This document shows positions 8,830 through 17,570 of a stretch of 64,000 nucleotides of DNA, piece by piece. A model generated the notes under the pieces. That model did not search any database, was not told the DNA's origin, and worked only from the letters and a program-made list of their open reading frames with translations. The stretch is from a virus. The stretch lies in the IMG/VR virus record IMGVR_UViG_3300049912_000012, positions 1 through 64,000 of that record, one strand, 5' to 3'. The position numbers were made by a program, and so were the translations under genes. Position 1 is the stretch's first letter; every line of letters starts with the position of its first letter.

Positions 8830-9583
8830 AATCAGGTATCTTAATCCATTCTTCAGGAAATCTTAACTTGTCATCTATTACCTGGTCTCCTAACCACTTA
8901 TAAGGACTTATAACTATCTTATTAGGATTATCATTAAGTATTGCAGCCCAATAACTGAATGTACTATTAGTTGTCACGTTTTGCTTACAAAGCCTCATAA
9001 GTTCAAATGCAAGATAATCTTCTATATCTACAAAAGTTATATTAGAGAAATAATCGTTGAATTTACTTTTACACCAAGAAATATCATCACTAAAAACAAA
9101 CAACTCTCCTTTTACATAACCTAATGCCCTAATATAATAATGAAATGGAAGTTCATGGAATCCTTTTTGAACCAAGTAATCTCCTCTACGTACATGAACT
9201 GAAACTGAATTTGTACTAGTAATTTTATCTCTTAATGCTAAAAATTTCTTAGTATGATATTGTTCTTTGACTACAAGTTCTTCTCTTAAACAGGGAATAA
9301 TATCTTTAAAATATGGATAATATTGCCAATAACCTACAAAGTTAAAACCATCCATCTTCAATAAACTCATATCAAATCCCCTATGTTTTTCATAGATTGT
9401 ATTTTTTATAGACTTGTGAAGATTAATCTTAGTATTAAATTTATCTAACCTATAAGGACGATGAACATTCTTACTTTTAACATACCATGATAAAGTATAA
9501 CGGGTATCATTAATATTTGCCCTGCCAAATGCATATTGAAACATCTGATTGCCTAACCCACCCATTATACGAATTACATTCAT
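8819..9583 (-). CDS. GT11-family alpha-1,2-fucosyltransferase-like protein
   Basis: 254 aa. The N-terminus RIMGGLGNQMFQYAFGRA is the GT11 signature, and SVHVRRGDYL at 129-137 is the GDP-fucose-binding HxRRGDY motif. FVFSDDISWCK and TTNSTFSYWAA are further family blocks near the C-terminus. It should transfer fucose from GDP-fucose to a galactose-type acceptor. No GDP-fucose synthesis genes are visible, so the donor would come from the host, which suits gut-type Bacteroidota that make surface fucose. It overlaps the gene upstream by 4 bases. Confidence 0.9.
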   Translation of the reverse strand: MNVIRIMGGLGNQMFQYAFGRANINDTRYTLSWYVKSKNVHRPYRLDKFNTKINLHKSIKNTIYEKHRGFDMSLLKMDGFNFVGYWQYYPYFKDIIPCLREELVVKEQYHTKKFLALRDKITSTNSVSVHVRRGDYLVQKGFHELPFHYYIRALGYVKGELFVFSDDISWCKSKFNDYFSNITFVDIEDYLAFELMRLCKQNVTTNSTFSYWAAILNDNPNKIVISPYKWLGDQVIDDKLRFPEEWIKIPDYVV

Positions 9584-10284
9584 GCAGTTTTTATTAATAA
9601 ATCATTAACTGAATACTTAGGAAAATCTACTATTGCTGAATCAGGCGATCCATTAAGAACTTCCACTCCCATCCTTTTTGCATCTTTAGCAATCTCTGGA
9701 AATCCTCTTAAATGTCTTACAAATGGAAGTTTCATAATCCTCTTGGCATCCATAACCTGTCCCCTACCATAAAGATTATGCCAGTGTTGCATGTTCGTAG
9801 TATCAAGTTTCATATCAAATCCAAGCAAGATAACTCTTTTAGCTCCTGCATGAATAGCTAAACTGATTGCTGCAGCACCACTATTATAATTCCATGAAAC
9901 TGAATTAGGATTATCGCTAATACCTCTTCCCTTGTGATCTCTTGGAAGATACTTAACCCAATTAAATTTTTCTATCTGGGGATGACAGCATACTTTGATA
10001 CCAGGAAATTGTGCTAATTTTTCTTTATGCTGTAAAAAAAAACCTATGTCTCCAAAAAACGCTACATCAATCCAATCACCAATTAAATAAGCTACATTTA
10101 TTCCTATGACATGTTTATCATGTATTCCTGACATATATGGAGAATAAACACTCGGAGGGGAAGTCCCATTCACAACCTGTTGCACGACAAGTTGTGGAAT
10201 ACCAAACTGTTTCGGAACAGATGGTCCTCCCCCCAATATCCAAACGTCTCCCTCTTCCCATATCTTAGGAACATTCCAAATCAT
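9580..10284 (-). CDS. MptE-like / DUF115-type glycan or pterin-pyrophosphokinase-fold protein
   Basis: 234 aa. VWILGGGPSVP near the start and AISLAIHAGAKRVILLGFDM are the conserved blocks of the MptE-like/DUF115 family, which includes 6-hydroxymethylpterin pyrophosphokinase and Maf-type flagellin glycosyltransferases. Phage copies are frequent next to capsid genes, but their reaction is not established. It sits first in the run of glycan genes, overlapping the GT11 gene by 4 bases and touching the small gene upstream by one base. A role in glycosylating a virion protein, by analogy with Maf proteins, is an inference. Confidence 0.7.
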   Translation of the reverse strand: MIWNVPKIWEEGDVWILGGGPSVPKQFGIPQLVVQQVVNGTSPPSVYSPYMSGIHDKHVIGINVAYLIGDWIDVAFFGDIGFFLQHKEKLAQFPGIKVCCHPQIEKFNWVKYLPRDHKGRGISDNPNSVSWNYNSGAAAISLAIHAGAKRVILLGFDMKLDTTNMQHWHNLYGRGQVMDAKRIMKLPFVRHLRGFPEIAKDAKRMGVEVLNGSPDSAIVDFPKYSVNDLLIKTA

Positions 10285-10607
10285 TATGCGAGATCATCAA
10301 TGAGTTTTTGTGCAACTTCTTTTGTCAAAGCTTTCTCATTGAGTACTTTACCATCTTTGTTAACTACATCAAATAAACTCTTGCTCTTACCTCTTGGTTG
10401 CATATTGTAAACAGTTTTTGCCACAACAAGCGGAGGTTCATCCTTTTTAGGTATACTTTCAAGTGGAATGATAAGGTCTTTAAAAGCATTCGGTATCACG
10501 TCAGGATGCGCCCTAAATGTCTGACCTGGCTTTATAATCTTCCCGTTCAGCCTCAAAGAACCTCCTCCTACCTTTTTCCACATTATTGATCCATCTTCTC
10601 TCTCCAT
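10284..10607 (-). CDS. Small conserved phage head-region protein
   Basis: 107 aa, function unknown. The region GSLRLNGKIIKPGQTFRAHP resembles small proteins encoded near capsid genes in many phages. The rest is charged and low in Cys, with a short C-terminal helix. An ATG eight codons downstream (10583, MWKKVGGG) is an alternative start. It touches the MptE-like gene by one base, so it belongs to the same transcript. A head-completion role is possible but unproven. Confidence 0.65.
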   Translation of the reverse strand: MEREDGSIMWKKVGGGSLRLNGKIIKPGQTFRAHPDVIPNAFKDLIIPLESIPKKDEPPLVVAKTVYNMQPRGKSKSLFDVVNKDGKVLNEKALTKEVAQKLIDDLA

Positions 10608-10634
10608 AACTAAGTATTTTTAATATTAAAATTA

Positions 10635-11381
10635 CTATGCTGCTTTATTCTTCTTTAATGCTTGCTTTGTAACGCTTACTTTATCTCCAATCTGCTTCTT
10701 CCCTTCAGGTGAAATATTATTCCAAAACTCCTGTTTTATACTTCTTCTCTCTTCTATATCTATAGAGGCAATCATCTTTTCTCTCATAGTCTGCCACTGC
10801 TTTAGAGCTGCTTCCCTAAGAGCTTCCTTATGATGTGCTTTTGCCTCTGTAGACATGCTTAATTTAGCTTGCCTACAAACCTCTCTATGTCTCTCTTTTT
10901 TCTCAGGAGTCCATTTAATAAGTTGAACTTGTCTAATATTTTCAACCATTTGATCTTTTTTATCCTTATCCATGTTAGCCATTCCTCTTTTCGTTCCTTC
11001 ACTTGTCTTTCGTCTCTCTTCAGGATTTTTAAAACGTTCTATTGCTTTTATGCTCATTAATGCTTTTGAATCTTCTGAAAAACATCCACTCACTCTTAAA
11101 CCACCAGTAGGACTAATATTATAACCATTAGGAGAAAATGTATTATATTGTAATATATATTTAGATTGAGCATTATAGGCATCTACTTTTAACATAAACC
11201 TTTCTAGTATCCGTCTTTCAAAATTAAACTTTCCATATTTCTTGATAGCATCCCTGAGCATATCACCACTACCAATATACCTGTCATCAATATTACGTGT
11301 AGAATGCTCACCTACATATTGCTTTCCATTAATTTTATTAGTCGTGATATATACGTAATGATATTTTCTTGTTATTGTCAT
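10635..11381 (-). CDS. GIY-YIG homing endonuclease (free-standing)
   Basis: 248 aa. HYVYITTNKINGKQYVGEHS gives the VYI...YVG equivalent of GIY-YIG, followed by DDRYIGSG with the catalytic Arg and KFNFERRILERF. The basic C-terminal half, rich in Lys, Arg and Glu helices, probably contains NUMOD-like DNA-binding repeats. It lies 42 bases downstream of the major capsid gene, which is not interrupted. It is therefore a free-standing mobile gene of the kind that cuts homologous loci in competing phages. Codon use does not look sharply different from its neighbours. Confidence 0.9.
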   Translation of the reverse strand: MTITRKYHYVYITTNKINGKQYVGEHSTRNIDDRYIGSGDMLRDAIKKYGKFNFERRILERFMLKVDAYNAQSKYILQYNTFSPNGYNISPTGGLRVSGCFSEDSKALMSIKAIERFKNPEERRKTSEGTKRGMANMDKDKKDQMVENIRQVQLIKWTPEKKERHREVCRQAKLSMSTEAKAHHKEALREAALKQWQTMREKMIASIDIEERRSIKQEFWNNISPEGKKQIGDKVSVTKQALKKNKAA

Positions 11382-11423
11382 ATTGAAAAATTACTTGGTT
11401 AGTAAGTATTTGATAATCAGCAT

Positions 11424-12521
11424 TTAAGCCAAATGTACTATGCCCGATTTTCCGTTTTGGTCACTGCGCAATTGCGGGATTTGTATTGTCACGACTTTAA
11501 ATTTCGTAAGCCAATCGCCCTCCGTTTTCCACTCTACGTTCTGAAGTCCAAGACCCTGAACAAGTCTTACTACATCAGGAGTCATCTGGACAAGAAGTAC
11601 GTTATCAGCAGTAAGGGTATCAACTACCTTTATGCCTTTAATACCTGCAATCTTCAGAATCCTCTCACGAATAGTAGTACCTGGGGTATTAGTATCGTAG
11701 TCATCATCTAACACAGTTTCATAAGCTGTTGGTATATACAACATCCAAGGACCATAGTGATAAGCATTGATACTTGCCTGTTTCATCTCCAAGACATCCT
11801 GGAGTATTCCTGCAGCAGTCATTGCTGAATGATTCCAGTGTATGCTGAGATTAACGGTGTTCCTGTCAGGATGGTTGACATAAGAATAAATCTTGTTCAA
11901 CCCCCTTGAGTCTGTTTCCCCAAATGCATAAGTTGTATTTGTGAAAAGCATAGTTTCAAGTTTTTCCTGGATTCTACGAGCAGCCATTTCAGCAGCAGTG
12001 GTATCCAATGGATTACCAAGGCTACGTGAAGCTGCAAGTACTCTTGCATTGATCTCATAATCCACATGAATTACAGGAATAGGCAGATAATTGTGTTGGA
12101 ACTTAGGCCTATCACCATTACCACGAGTGATACCATCCATAGTAAGAGTTGCCTCCATCCCATCACTTACATCATGCCATTCAAGTACAGTAGTCCCCAT
12201 TGCATTACCAAGTTGATAAGTGAGACCATTGGAAATAAGGTCTTCTATACCACCAAGACGATAACGGGAAGCTACAAGAAGAGCTTCATCAAGTTGTTTC
12301 CACTCATCCCTACGGAGAGTAGCATTAGTATTTATAGGTTTTGTCACCCAATTGTCCGGATCAGATGTAGCACCACCTTTATAAATGGTAATATATGCCC
12401 TGCCATCATTGCCTATAAATGGACGCATTGCACCAAGATTCATCTGACCAGCACTTGCGAGCTGATTAGCAACCTCTCCTGCACCCTGTCCACCTGCGAT
12501 TAAATCTACATTTACGTTCAT
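11424..12521 (-). CDS. Major capsid protein (HK97-fold)
   Basis: 365 aa, a usual size. Residues 70-110 (TLRRDEWKQLDEAL, then RLGGIEDLISNGLTYQLG) and 125-145 (VLEWHDVSDGMEATLTMDG) resemble the N-arm and E-loop region of encapsulin-like HK97 capsid proteins. NAYHYGPWMLYIPTAYETVL and the KIAGIKGIKVVDTLTADNVL block form the A-domain strands. A near-perfect Shine-Dalgarno sequence (AAAGGAGGA, 12528-12536) lies 6 bases before the ATG, consistent with very high expression. Position after protease and cement genes supports the call. No propeptide cleavage site is evident. Confidence 0.9.
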   Translation of the reverse strand: MNVNVDLIAGGQGAGEVANQLASAGQMNLGAMRPFIGNDGRAYITIYKGGATSDPDNWVTKPINTNATLRRDEWKQLDEALLVASRYRLGGIEDLISNGLTYQLGNAMGTTVLEWHDVSDGMEATLTMDGITRGNGDRPKFQHNYLPIPVIHVDYEINARVLAASRSLGNPLDTTAAEMAARRIQEKLETMLFTNTTYAFGETDSRGLNKIYSYVNHPDRNTVNLSIHWNHSAMTAAGILQDVLEMKQASINAYHYGPWMLYIPTAYETVLDDDYDTNTPGTTIRERILKIAGIKGIKVVDTLTADNVLLVQMTPDVVRLVQGLGLQNVEWKTEGDWLTKFKVVTIQIPQLRSDQNGKSGIVHLA

Positions 12522-12543
12522 TATTTATCCTCCTTTATATATT

Positions 12544-13050
12544 TTAAACTATCCTAACCTTGATACGAGGATGATAATAAGCACCTCCGGCACTTGAATC
12601 TGATCCTTCAGGAAGCGTAGAAAGATTCTTTGCTTCCAAAGCAAGAGCAACAACAGGAAAACTATACACTGTATTAGCTACCTGTGCATCTGCAGAAGTC
12701 CATGTTTCAACAGTATGTTTAGTTAACATCCCATCACCATTAGATTCCAAAGGATCACCAATAGCTATGTTCTGTTCATCTGCTAAACAAGCATAAACAA
12801 TATCACCTCTTCCTGCAATCCACACCTGTACTTGATCACCAGATGTGTAACTATCATCTATCCCTTTACCCTGAAGTTCATCTTCAAGAGCAAACATAGG
12901 AATAGCATTACCTCCAGATGTAGCATGTTTGCGAATAGTTGCTGCAGCAGGAGTCTGTTCAACCAGTTGACCTGGAAGAATAGCAGTAGCAGCAGTAAAC
13001 TCTTCTATTACATCGGAGTACTTCTTGATTTTAATTGTCTGATAAGCCAT
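12544..13050 (-). CDS. Probable capsid decoration (cement) protein
   Basis: 168 aa of mostly beta-strand composition. MAYQTIKIKKYSDVIEEFTA and LPGQLVEQT resemble small head-stabilising proteins placed just before the capsid gene in many phages. VWIAGRGDIVYACLADEQNI and GDPLESNGDGML are typical of this fold. AAGGAGGA at 13059-13066 gives a strong ribosome site and overlaps the stop region of the protease gene, so the two are coupled. It would sit on the outer capsid surface. The call rests on context and composition more than on a diagnostic motif. Confidence 0.7.
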   Translation of the reverse strand: MAYQTIKIKKYSDVIEEFTAATAILPGQLVEQTPAAATIRKHATSGGNAIPMFALEDELQGKGIDDSYTSGDQVQVWIAGRGDIVYACLADEQNIAIGDPLESNGDGMLTKHTVETWTSADAQVANTVYSFPVVALALEAKNLSTLPEGSDSSAGGAYYHPRIKVRIV

Positions 13051-13064
13051 TTCTTATTTCCTCC

Positions 13065-13526
13065 TTAATTTTTTTTAATTACTACACCTGCGGGATAAAG
13101 AGGTTCTTCTCCGCCTGCATTAGCATTGATAGAACTCATACCCAAATAATTAGTCGGTAATTCTTCCTTCTTAACAGAATTATACACTCTTTCAAGCATA
13201 TCATCTGTCATATTATTCAGAATATCATCAGGCCACTGATCTTTTGCGTTAGCCTGTATAGCCTGAACCCTCGTAGCACGTCTCTCTGCCCTTTGCTGCC
13301 TCGCCCAAGCAAGATCAGCCTGATCTGCAGGAGATAGCTTGTTCACTTCAACTGTCTTCTCAATGACTTTCTCAACTTCCTTGACCACTGGTACAAGTTT
13401 ATCGAGAACAGATTCTTCCTGAGTCAACAGCCATTCCCTATCTGCCTCTTCAAACTTCGATTCCTTGTTAGTAATCAAAGCATTGATTTTTTCAAGGCAT
13501 TTGGGGCAATCTTTAGCGTTTGCCAT
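13065..13526 (-). CDS. Nested scaffold protein (internal in-frame start)
   Basis: An internal ATG at 13526 in frame with the protease gene is preceded, after 6 bases, by the strong Shine-Dalgarno sequence AAGGAGGAC. It would give a 153-aa product beginning MANAKDCPKC, identical to the C-terminal part of the long protein. This part is charged and helical (VVKEVEKVIEKTVEV, RQQRAERRATRV), as expected for a scaffold. The arrangement matches the lambda C/Nu3 principle, in which protease and scaffold share a frame. The ribosome site is as good as that of the capsid gene, so strong separate expression is expected. Confidence 0.7.
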   Translation of the reverse strand: MANAKDCPKCLEKINALITNKESKFEEADREWLLTQEESVLDKLVPVVKEVEKVIEKTVEVNKLSPADQADLAWARQQRAERRATRVQAIQANAKDQWPDDILNNMTDDMLERVYNSVKKEELPTNYLGMSSINANAGGEEPLYPAGVVIKKN

Positions 13527-14711
13527 TTTTTGTCCTCCTTTTTGATTATTACTATTAATACCTCTTGTCAAACTACTGTTGACAACATATTCCACCTTGC
13601 GATGGACTTCAACAGGATTACCAGTTAACTCAACGCCCCCGCTGTTGATCTCGTAACTCTGTTTATACATTTTAGACTCACCATTATTTGACATTGTATA
13701 GATGAGTTCGTTATCATACATCTCTTCAAGATAGTTATAAGTGCCATTCTTGTCTAATTTCTGAAGAGTCTTATAAACCATCTGCATCTTTTCATTATAA
13801 CCTTTCTCGGCATTGTTGCCTATCTGATGAACTGTATTGCCCATCATATGCAACTTCTTAATCATTTCTTCTGCTTTCATATCATCATCATCATCATCAT
13901 TCTCATCATCATTAGTCTCCGGTTTTTTCTTACATTTCTTGTTTGTCATATCTTCATCTTTTTTCTTATTTGCTCCTATTCCGCAACCATCCTCACAACT
14001 ACATGCTCCAACCTGGTCAGGAAGCACAGCAAGATGATCAGGTCTATAATTATATGCTACCATACCATATTTCTCTCCATTCCATTCACCTTCTTCCTTC
14101 TCATAATCTGCAAACATACCAAGACTGACTTCTATCTCCTTACTCTCATTGACATCATTCAATGTATTTGCAGATACCTTATTTAACTTATCTTCATCAA
14201 ACCAAATCTCTGCTTTAAGTTTATTATCTTCTATCTTGGAATTATAAACCTTTCCTACATTAACAGCATCAATAACTTCAGGTTTATTTGCGGATATAGC
14301 AATACCATCTTCTTCGGGATGATATACAACAACAGGGATGCCATTCCATGCCTCGGTATATTTACCTAACTCTGCTGCTGAATGAAAGACAGGACCAAGA
14401 TTACCATTATGAACTCCTTCTACCATCATCACAACAGGCACTACAAGATGTGCTTTCTCTTGATGAACTACAAGTTTAGGTTCATATGTTACTGTCTGCT
14501 TATTCTTATAAACAGAATAATTACCTTCTGTCTTATTCACCTGTACTACTCCATTAGCTTGTCTTATAGCCGAAACAGCACATTCTTTTTCCGAACCTCC
14601 TTTAGCCATACATCTCTTTAATACAGAATTGGCAATCCTGCACCATTGCTTTTTCCCGGCATCGCTTAATCCTTTTTTGTGAGAATCCACATTACTGACA
14701 CTCCAAGGCAT
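13065..14711 (-). CDS. Prohead protease-scaffold fusion (DUF2213-like)
   Basis: 548 aa. Residues 1-57 are a ChaB-like helical domain (KKGLSDAGKKQWCRIANSVL ... SAIRQANG). Residues 75-240 resemble DUF2213 proteins, which act as capsid maturation proteases (HLVVPVVMMVEGVHNG, GIPVVVYHPEEDG, EIEVSLGMFADYE, YRPDHLAVLP). An Asp-rich linker follows around 265-275, then a helical scaffold-like C-terminus from about 395. The catalytic residues cannot be assigned by eye. Its start has a TAGGAGAATA leader, also seen before 17570. A nested start at 13526 would make the C-terminal part separately. Confidence 0.8.
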   Translation of the reverse strand: MPWSVSNVDSHKKGLSDAGKKQWCRIANSVLKRCMAKGGSEKECAVSAIRQANGVVQVNKTEGNYSVYKNKQTVTYEPKLVVHQEKAHLVVPVVMMVEGVHNGNLGPVFHSAAELGKYTEAWNGIPVVVYHPEEDGIAISANKPEVIDAVNVGKVYNSKIEDNKLKAEIWFDEDKLNKVSANTLNDVNESKEIEVSLGMFADYEKEEGEWNGEKYGMVAYNYRPDHLAVLPDQVGACSCEDGCGIGANKKKDEDMTNKKCKKKPETNDDENDDDDDDMKAEEMIKKLHMMGNTVHQIGNNAEKGYNEKMQMVYKTLQKLDKNGTYNYLEEMYDNELIYTMSNNGESKMYKQSYEINSGGVELTGNPVEVHRKVEYVVNSSLTRGINSNNQKGGQKMANAKDCPKCLEKINALITNKESKFEEADREWLLTQEESVLDKLVPVVKEVEKVIEKTVEVNKLSPADQADLAWARQQRAERRATRVQAIQANAKDQWPDDILNNMTDDMLERVYNSVKKEELPTNYLGMSSINANAGGEEPLYPAGVVIKKN

Positions 14712-14730
14712 AATTATATTCTCCTATCTT

Positions 14731-15063
14731 TTATAATGTTGGATCAATTTGTACTACATCTATAACTTTTAACAACCCAATATTTACTGTTCTTATATAA
14801 CTTTTATTCGCAGTATAAGTAACTATTTCATAATAATAACTCCCTGTTTCCAAATCTTTAGTTGTAGTATAATCATATCCAAAAGTTATTGTTTCAGTAT
14901 CAGAATCAAGTGTTCCTTCCAGTTCAATTTCCGTAGCATCACCTAAAGTTTTAACAGCAAAAAATTTAAACAATAAACCCTCTAAATCAGGAAGTCCTGT
15001 AACAATTAATTCAATCGTCCCAGTACGTCCCTTATCTATTGAGATTAGATGATCTATTGGCAT
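14731..15063 (-). CDS. BppU-N-like baseplate/virion protein
   Basis: 110 aa, all-beta. ISIDKGRTGTIELIVTGLPD, then GTLDSDTETITFGYDYTTTK and LETGSYYYEIVTYTANKSY, match the pattern of the BppU N-terminal domain, an Ig-like fold that anchors receptor-binding proteins on phage baseplates. Here it is encoded alone, next to a long repeat protein that could be its partner. It is 2 bases from that gene. The alternative is another small beta-sandwich virion protein. Confidence 0.55.
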   Translation of the reverse strand: MPIDHLISIDKGRTGTIELIVTGLPDLEGLLFKFFAVKTLGDATEIELEGTLDSDTETITFGYDYTTTKDLETGSYYYEIVTYTANKSYIRTVNIGLLKVIDVVQIDPTL

Positions 15064-15064
15064 A

Positions 15065-16357
15065 TTATTCCCACTTTAATTTTATATTGCTTATTTTTTG
15101 CCTTGTTATCCTATTCGTTCTAATTAAACCCTTTATCTTAGGAATTGGTTGCCTACTTGTTACTTTTATAATCTTTACCTCATCTTTAATCTTATTTATT
15201 TCTATATCTGCTTTTATAGAAATTATCTTCAGCGGGTATAAAATACTTATTAAAATTAAAATGATAACATCTATAAATTGATTTTGATTAACATCTTGCA
15301 ATTCTAAGTTATTCTCTTGTACTAATTCAATATTCTCAATCCTTACTAATTGTATTAAATCTTGAATAAATAAAATATGTTGTTGATTTAATACAATATT
15401 TCCAATTAATTCATTTATTAAACTATCATCAATAGTTAATTTATGAAATTGTCCTAATACAATCAACCCAATTATTTGGGTTTGTAATATATCATCAACA
15501 TGAAGATTAACTGATACTTCTAAGACAATATCTTCAATAATTAATGATTGATTAATATTTTCAATAATTAGATTATGAACCTGTATTAAAATAAGATTAC
15601 TTAAAAATTGTTGTTGATTTATATCACTAACCAATATATCATGTACTTGGATAATAACAATATTCCCAATAGATTGAGATTGATTGATATGCTGAACAAC
15701 TAATACATGTTCTTGGATTAATACAATATTCTCAATACTTTGTAATAACGAGGTATTAACGACATATAGGTAATGAACTTGTGTTAATATAATACTACCG
15801 ATTGTACATGATCCATTTATATCTTGGATTGCAATATTTTGATTTTCTACTAATATTATATTCCCAATGAATTGACCTTCTAATATATCATTAATTACTA
15901 AGTTATGTACCTGGACCAATACTATCTCATCAATAATAATACCTATGTTACTTGCTGTTACAACTAGAACATGTACCTGTATAAGTACAATATTATCTAT
16001 AATAGGTGATTGATTTAATCCTTGAATTATAAGATAATGAACTTGCACTAAAACAATGTTCTCAATACCTTGTACTTGGTTAACATCATTTACTACTAAA
16101 AGATGAACCTGTATAAGAACAATATTCCCTAGAGTTTCAGCAACAACACTATCCTGGACAATTAAATTATGGACTTGAATTAATACAATATTCTCAACAG
16201 ATTGACCTTGATTAACATTTTGGATAACCAAGTTAATACCTGAAGGTGTCTCCCAAAATTCATTCGCAATGAGATGCGACATACTACCAGTAGATTTCTT
16301 AATTAAATCACTGGACTGTAACCTACCACTCTCTAACCTGCGAAAAATATTAGCCAT
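15065..16357 (-). CDS. Virion protein with fourteen 22-residue repeats
   Basis: 430 aa. After a 55-residue start, residues 56-363 consist of fourteen consecutive 22-residue repeats without gaps, consensus NIVLIQVHxLxVxDxNQxQxI plus one residue. Regular Ile/Val/Leu spacing suggests a beta-solenoid or other stacked-strand rod. Similar LTQxHxLxVxDAxH repeats occur in virion structural proteins of many tailed phages. The C-terminal 67 residues are basic. The gene overlaps the upstream virion gene by 8 bases. Repeats differ at the DNA level, so the array is old rather than freshly expanded. Confidence 0.8.
   Translation of the reverse strand: MANIFRRLESGRLQSSDLIKKSTGSMSHLIANEFWETPSGINLVIQNVNQGQSVENIVLIQVHNLIVQDSVVAETLGNIVLIQVHLLVVNDVNQVQGIENIVLVQVHYLIIQGLNQSPIIDNIVLIQVHVLVVTASNIGIIIDEIVLVQVHNLVINDILEGQFIGNIILVENQNIAIQDINGSCTIGSIILTQVHYLYVVNTSLLQSIENIVLIQEHVLVVQHINQSQSIGNIVIIQVHDILVSDINQQQFLSNLILIQVHNLIIENINQSLIIEDIVLEVSVNLHVDDILQTQIIGLIVLGQFHKLTIDDSLINELIGNIVLNQQHILFIQDLIQLVRIENIELVQENNLELQDVNQNQFIDVIILILISILYPLKIISIKADIEINKIKDEVKIIKVTSRQPIPKIKGLIRTNRITRQKISNIKLKWE
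15269..16192 (-). repeat. 14 x 66-bp degenerate tandem coding repeat
   Basis: The repeat part of the gene at 15065-16357, in 66-base units that keep frame exactly (924 bases). The best-preserved piece in each unit encodes NIVLIQVH; on the plus strand it reads as variants of ACTTGTATTAATACAATATT. Two units (encoding NIILVENQ and DIVLEVSV) have lost the His motif. Confidence 0.85.
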
Positions 16358-17183
16358 TACTTATATCAAATGCTAATTCTGGTAATCCTGACGATGTACC
16401 CGTATCTGTAGTAACTAAAAACATTATAGCACTATCGGCATAGACTACTGGTGCCCCTGTCTTAAATATATCATGTATATCTCCTGCTCCAACGGTAGGT
16501 ACTCTACCAGATGTCCAAAGAGAACGCATTATATTAAGATTATAAGTCCCTGCTGTGGCTGATCCTGTTGTTGTGGTGACGCTGTTAATCTGCTGTACAC
16601 CCGTGTCTCCTGATTGAAGGGATAGTTGTATCATCTTACCTAAAGTAAGGTTAGCTGCGGTCTGTGTAGGCATTGTAGCCGTTCTTCCAGATGTGCCTGC
16701 TTGGTTAGTATATCCAACAGATACGGTAAAGGCTGTTGCACTTGTGAAAGTACTCAATGCCTCAAACCATAGTTCATTCCTTGCTCCATAGGCAGCACCA
16801 CCTAAGTAATCAGGACATCTGCCCGTAATGTTAGGCCATCCCGTAGTAACCGTAATAACACCGTTATTATAGTTAATAGCACCCATCTTAACTAACCTAT
16901 CAAAGAGTGATAGTCTCCCTGCTACCGTACTACCAAATTCTACCTTTGTGAGATACCCTGTGCCAGATGAGAATGATACATCAGGATAACCAGCGATAGA
17001 GTCCGTCTCTAATGTTCCACCATTTGCAGTGTTTGTACCCGCATTAGTACCCGCACCCGGGTTTCCCGCAAGTTCAAACATGTGAAAGTTCATAAGGGCT
17101 ACCGATGTACGAGCAGTAGTCTTGGTAATACGGATTCGTTGACGATTAGAAGCCAACCATTGATCCAATGAAGTTATTGCCAT
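16350..17183 (-). CDS. Virion structural protein, function unknown
   Basis: 277 aa, rich in Thr, Gly, Ala and Ser. It starts MAITSLDQWLASNRQRI and has many short beta segments. Proteins of this look lie between portal and capsid genes in several phages. No catalytic motif is visible. The C-terminus (PELAFDISNG) overlaps the start of the 22-residue repeat protein. A role in head-tail connection or as a tail component is a guess from position. Confidence 0.65.
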   Translation of the reverse strand: MAITSLDQWLASNRQRIRITKTTARTSVALMNFHMFELAGNPGAGTNAGTNTANGGTLETDSIAGYPDVSFSSGTGYLTKVEFGSTVAGRLSLFDRLVKMGAINYNNGVITVTTGWPNITGRCPDYLGGAAYGARNELWFEALSTFTSATAFTVSVGYTNQAGTSGRTATMPTQTAANLTLGKMIQLSLQSGDTGVQQINSVTTTTGSATAGTYNLNIMRSLWTSGRVPTVGAGDIHDIFKTGAPVVYADSAIMFLVTTDTGTSSGLPELAFDISNG

Positions 17184-17195
17184 GTTATTTGACTA

Positions 17196-17570
17196 TTAAG
17201 TAGGATCGGCAATCTCAAACTTAAATGCAGGAATATTAACAGTATTCCCACTTGTAAGCACCTGTGATGTTATAGTAGTAACAGCTAATAAAACTGATCC
17301 TGAACATATCGCAGCATAAACTGCTGTTCCACTTGAATCAACAGTTACCCCAACTTGTGCATTTACTGTTAATTTTCTTCCACTTACATCTCCATTAACA
17401 GGACCGGTATAAGAACCACTTGTTAATCCTGTTTTTAATGCAAGTTTAAAAGTTGATGTAGCCTCTGCATAAGTAGTAGGTTGCGCATTGCATACACACA
17501 ATTGTGTACCCCCACTTTTAATAATATTTAAACTACCATCAATTACCGAATCATCTAATGTTTTTGCCAT
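17196..17570 (-). CDS. Small virion structural protein
   Basis: 124 aa, all-beta, with two Cys near residue 26 (LCVCN). FKLALKTGLTSGSYTGPVNG and SGRKLTVNAQVGVTVDSSGT recall small structural proteins encoded next to head-morphogenesis genes. The leader has TAGGAGAATA just before the ATG, nearly the same as that of the protease gene. No enzymatic motif is seen. It may be a head decoration or head-tail joining protein. Confidence 0.6.
   Translation of the reverse strand: MAKTLDDSVIDGSLNIIKSGGTQLCVCNAQPTTYAEATSTFKLALKTGLTSGSYTGPVNGDVSGRKLTVNAQVGVTVDSSGTAVYAAICSGSVLLAVTTITSQVLTSGNTVNIPAFKFEIADPT

Noticed and set aside
13827-14186. Hydrophobic plus-strand frames opposite the protease gene
   Set aside because: They arise from the reverse of the Asp-rich linker (runs of ATC) and have no independent start signals.
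15269-16192. CRISPR-like appearance of regular 66-bp units
   Set aside because: Units are in frame, degenerate and without unique spacers; they encode the 22-residue protein repeat.
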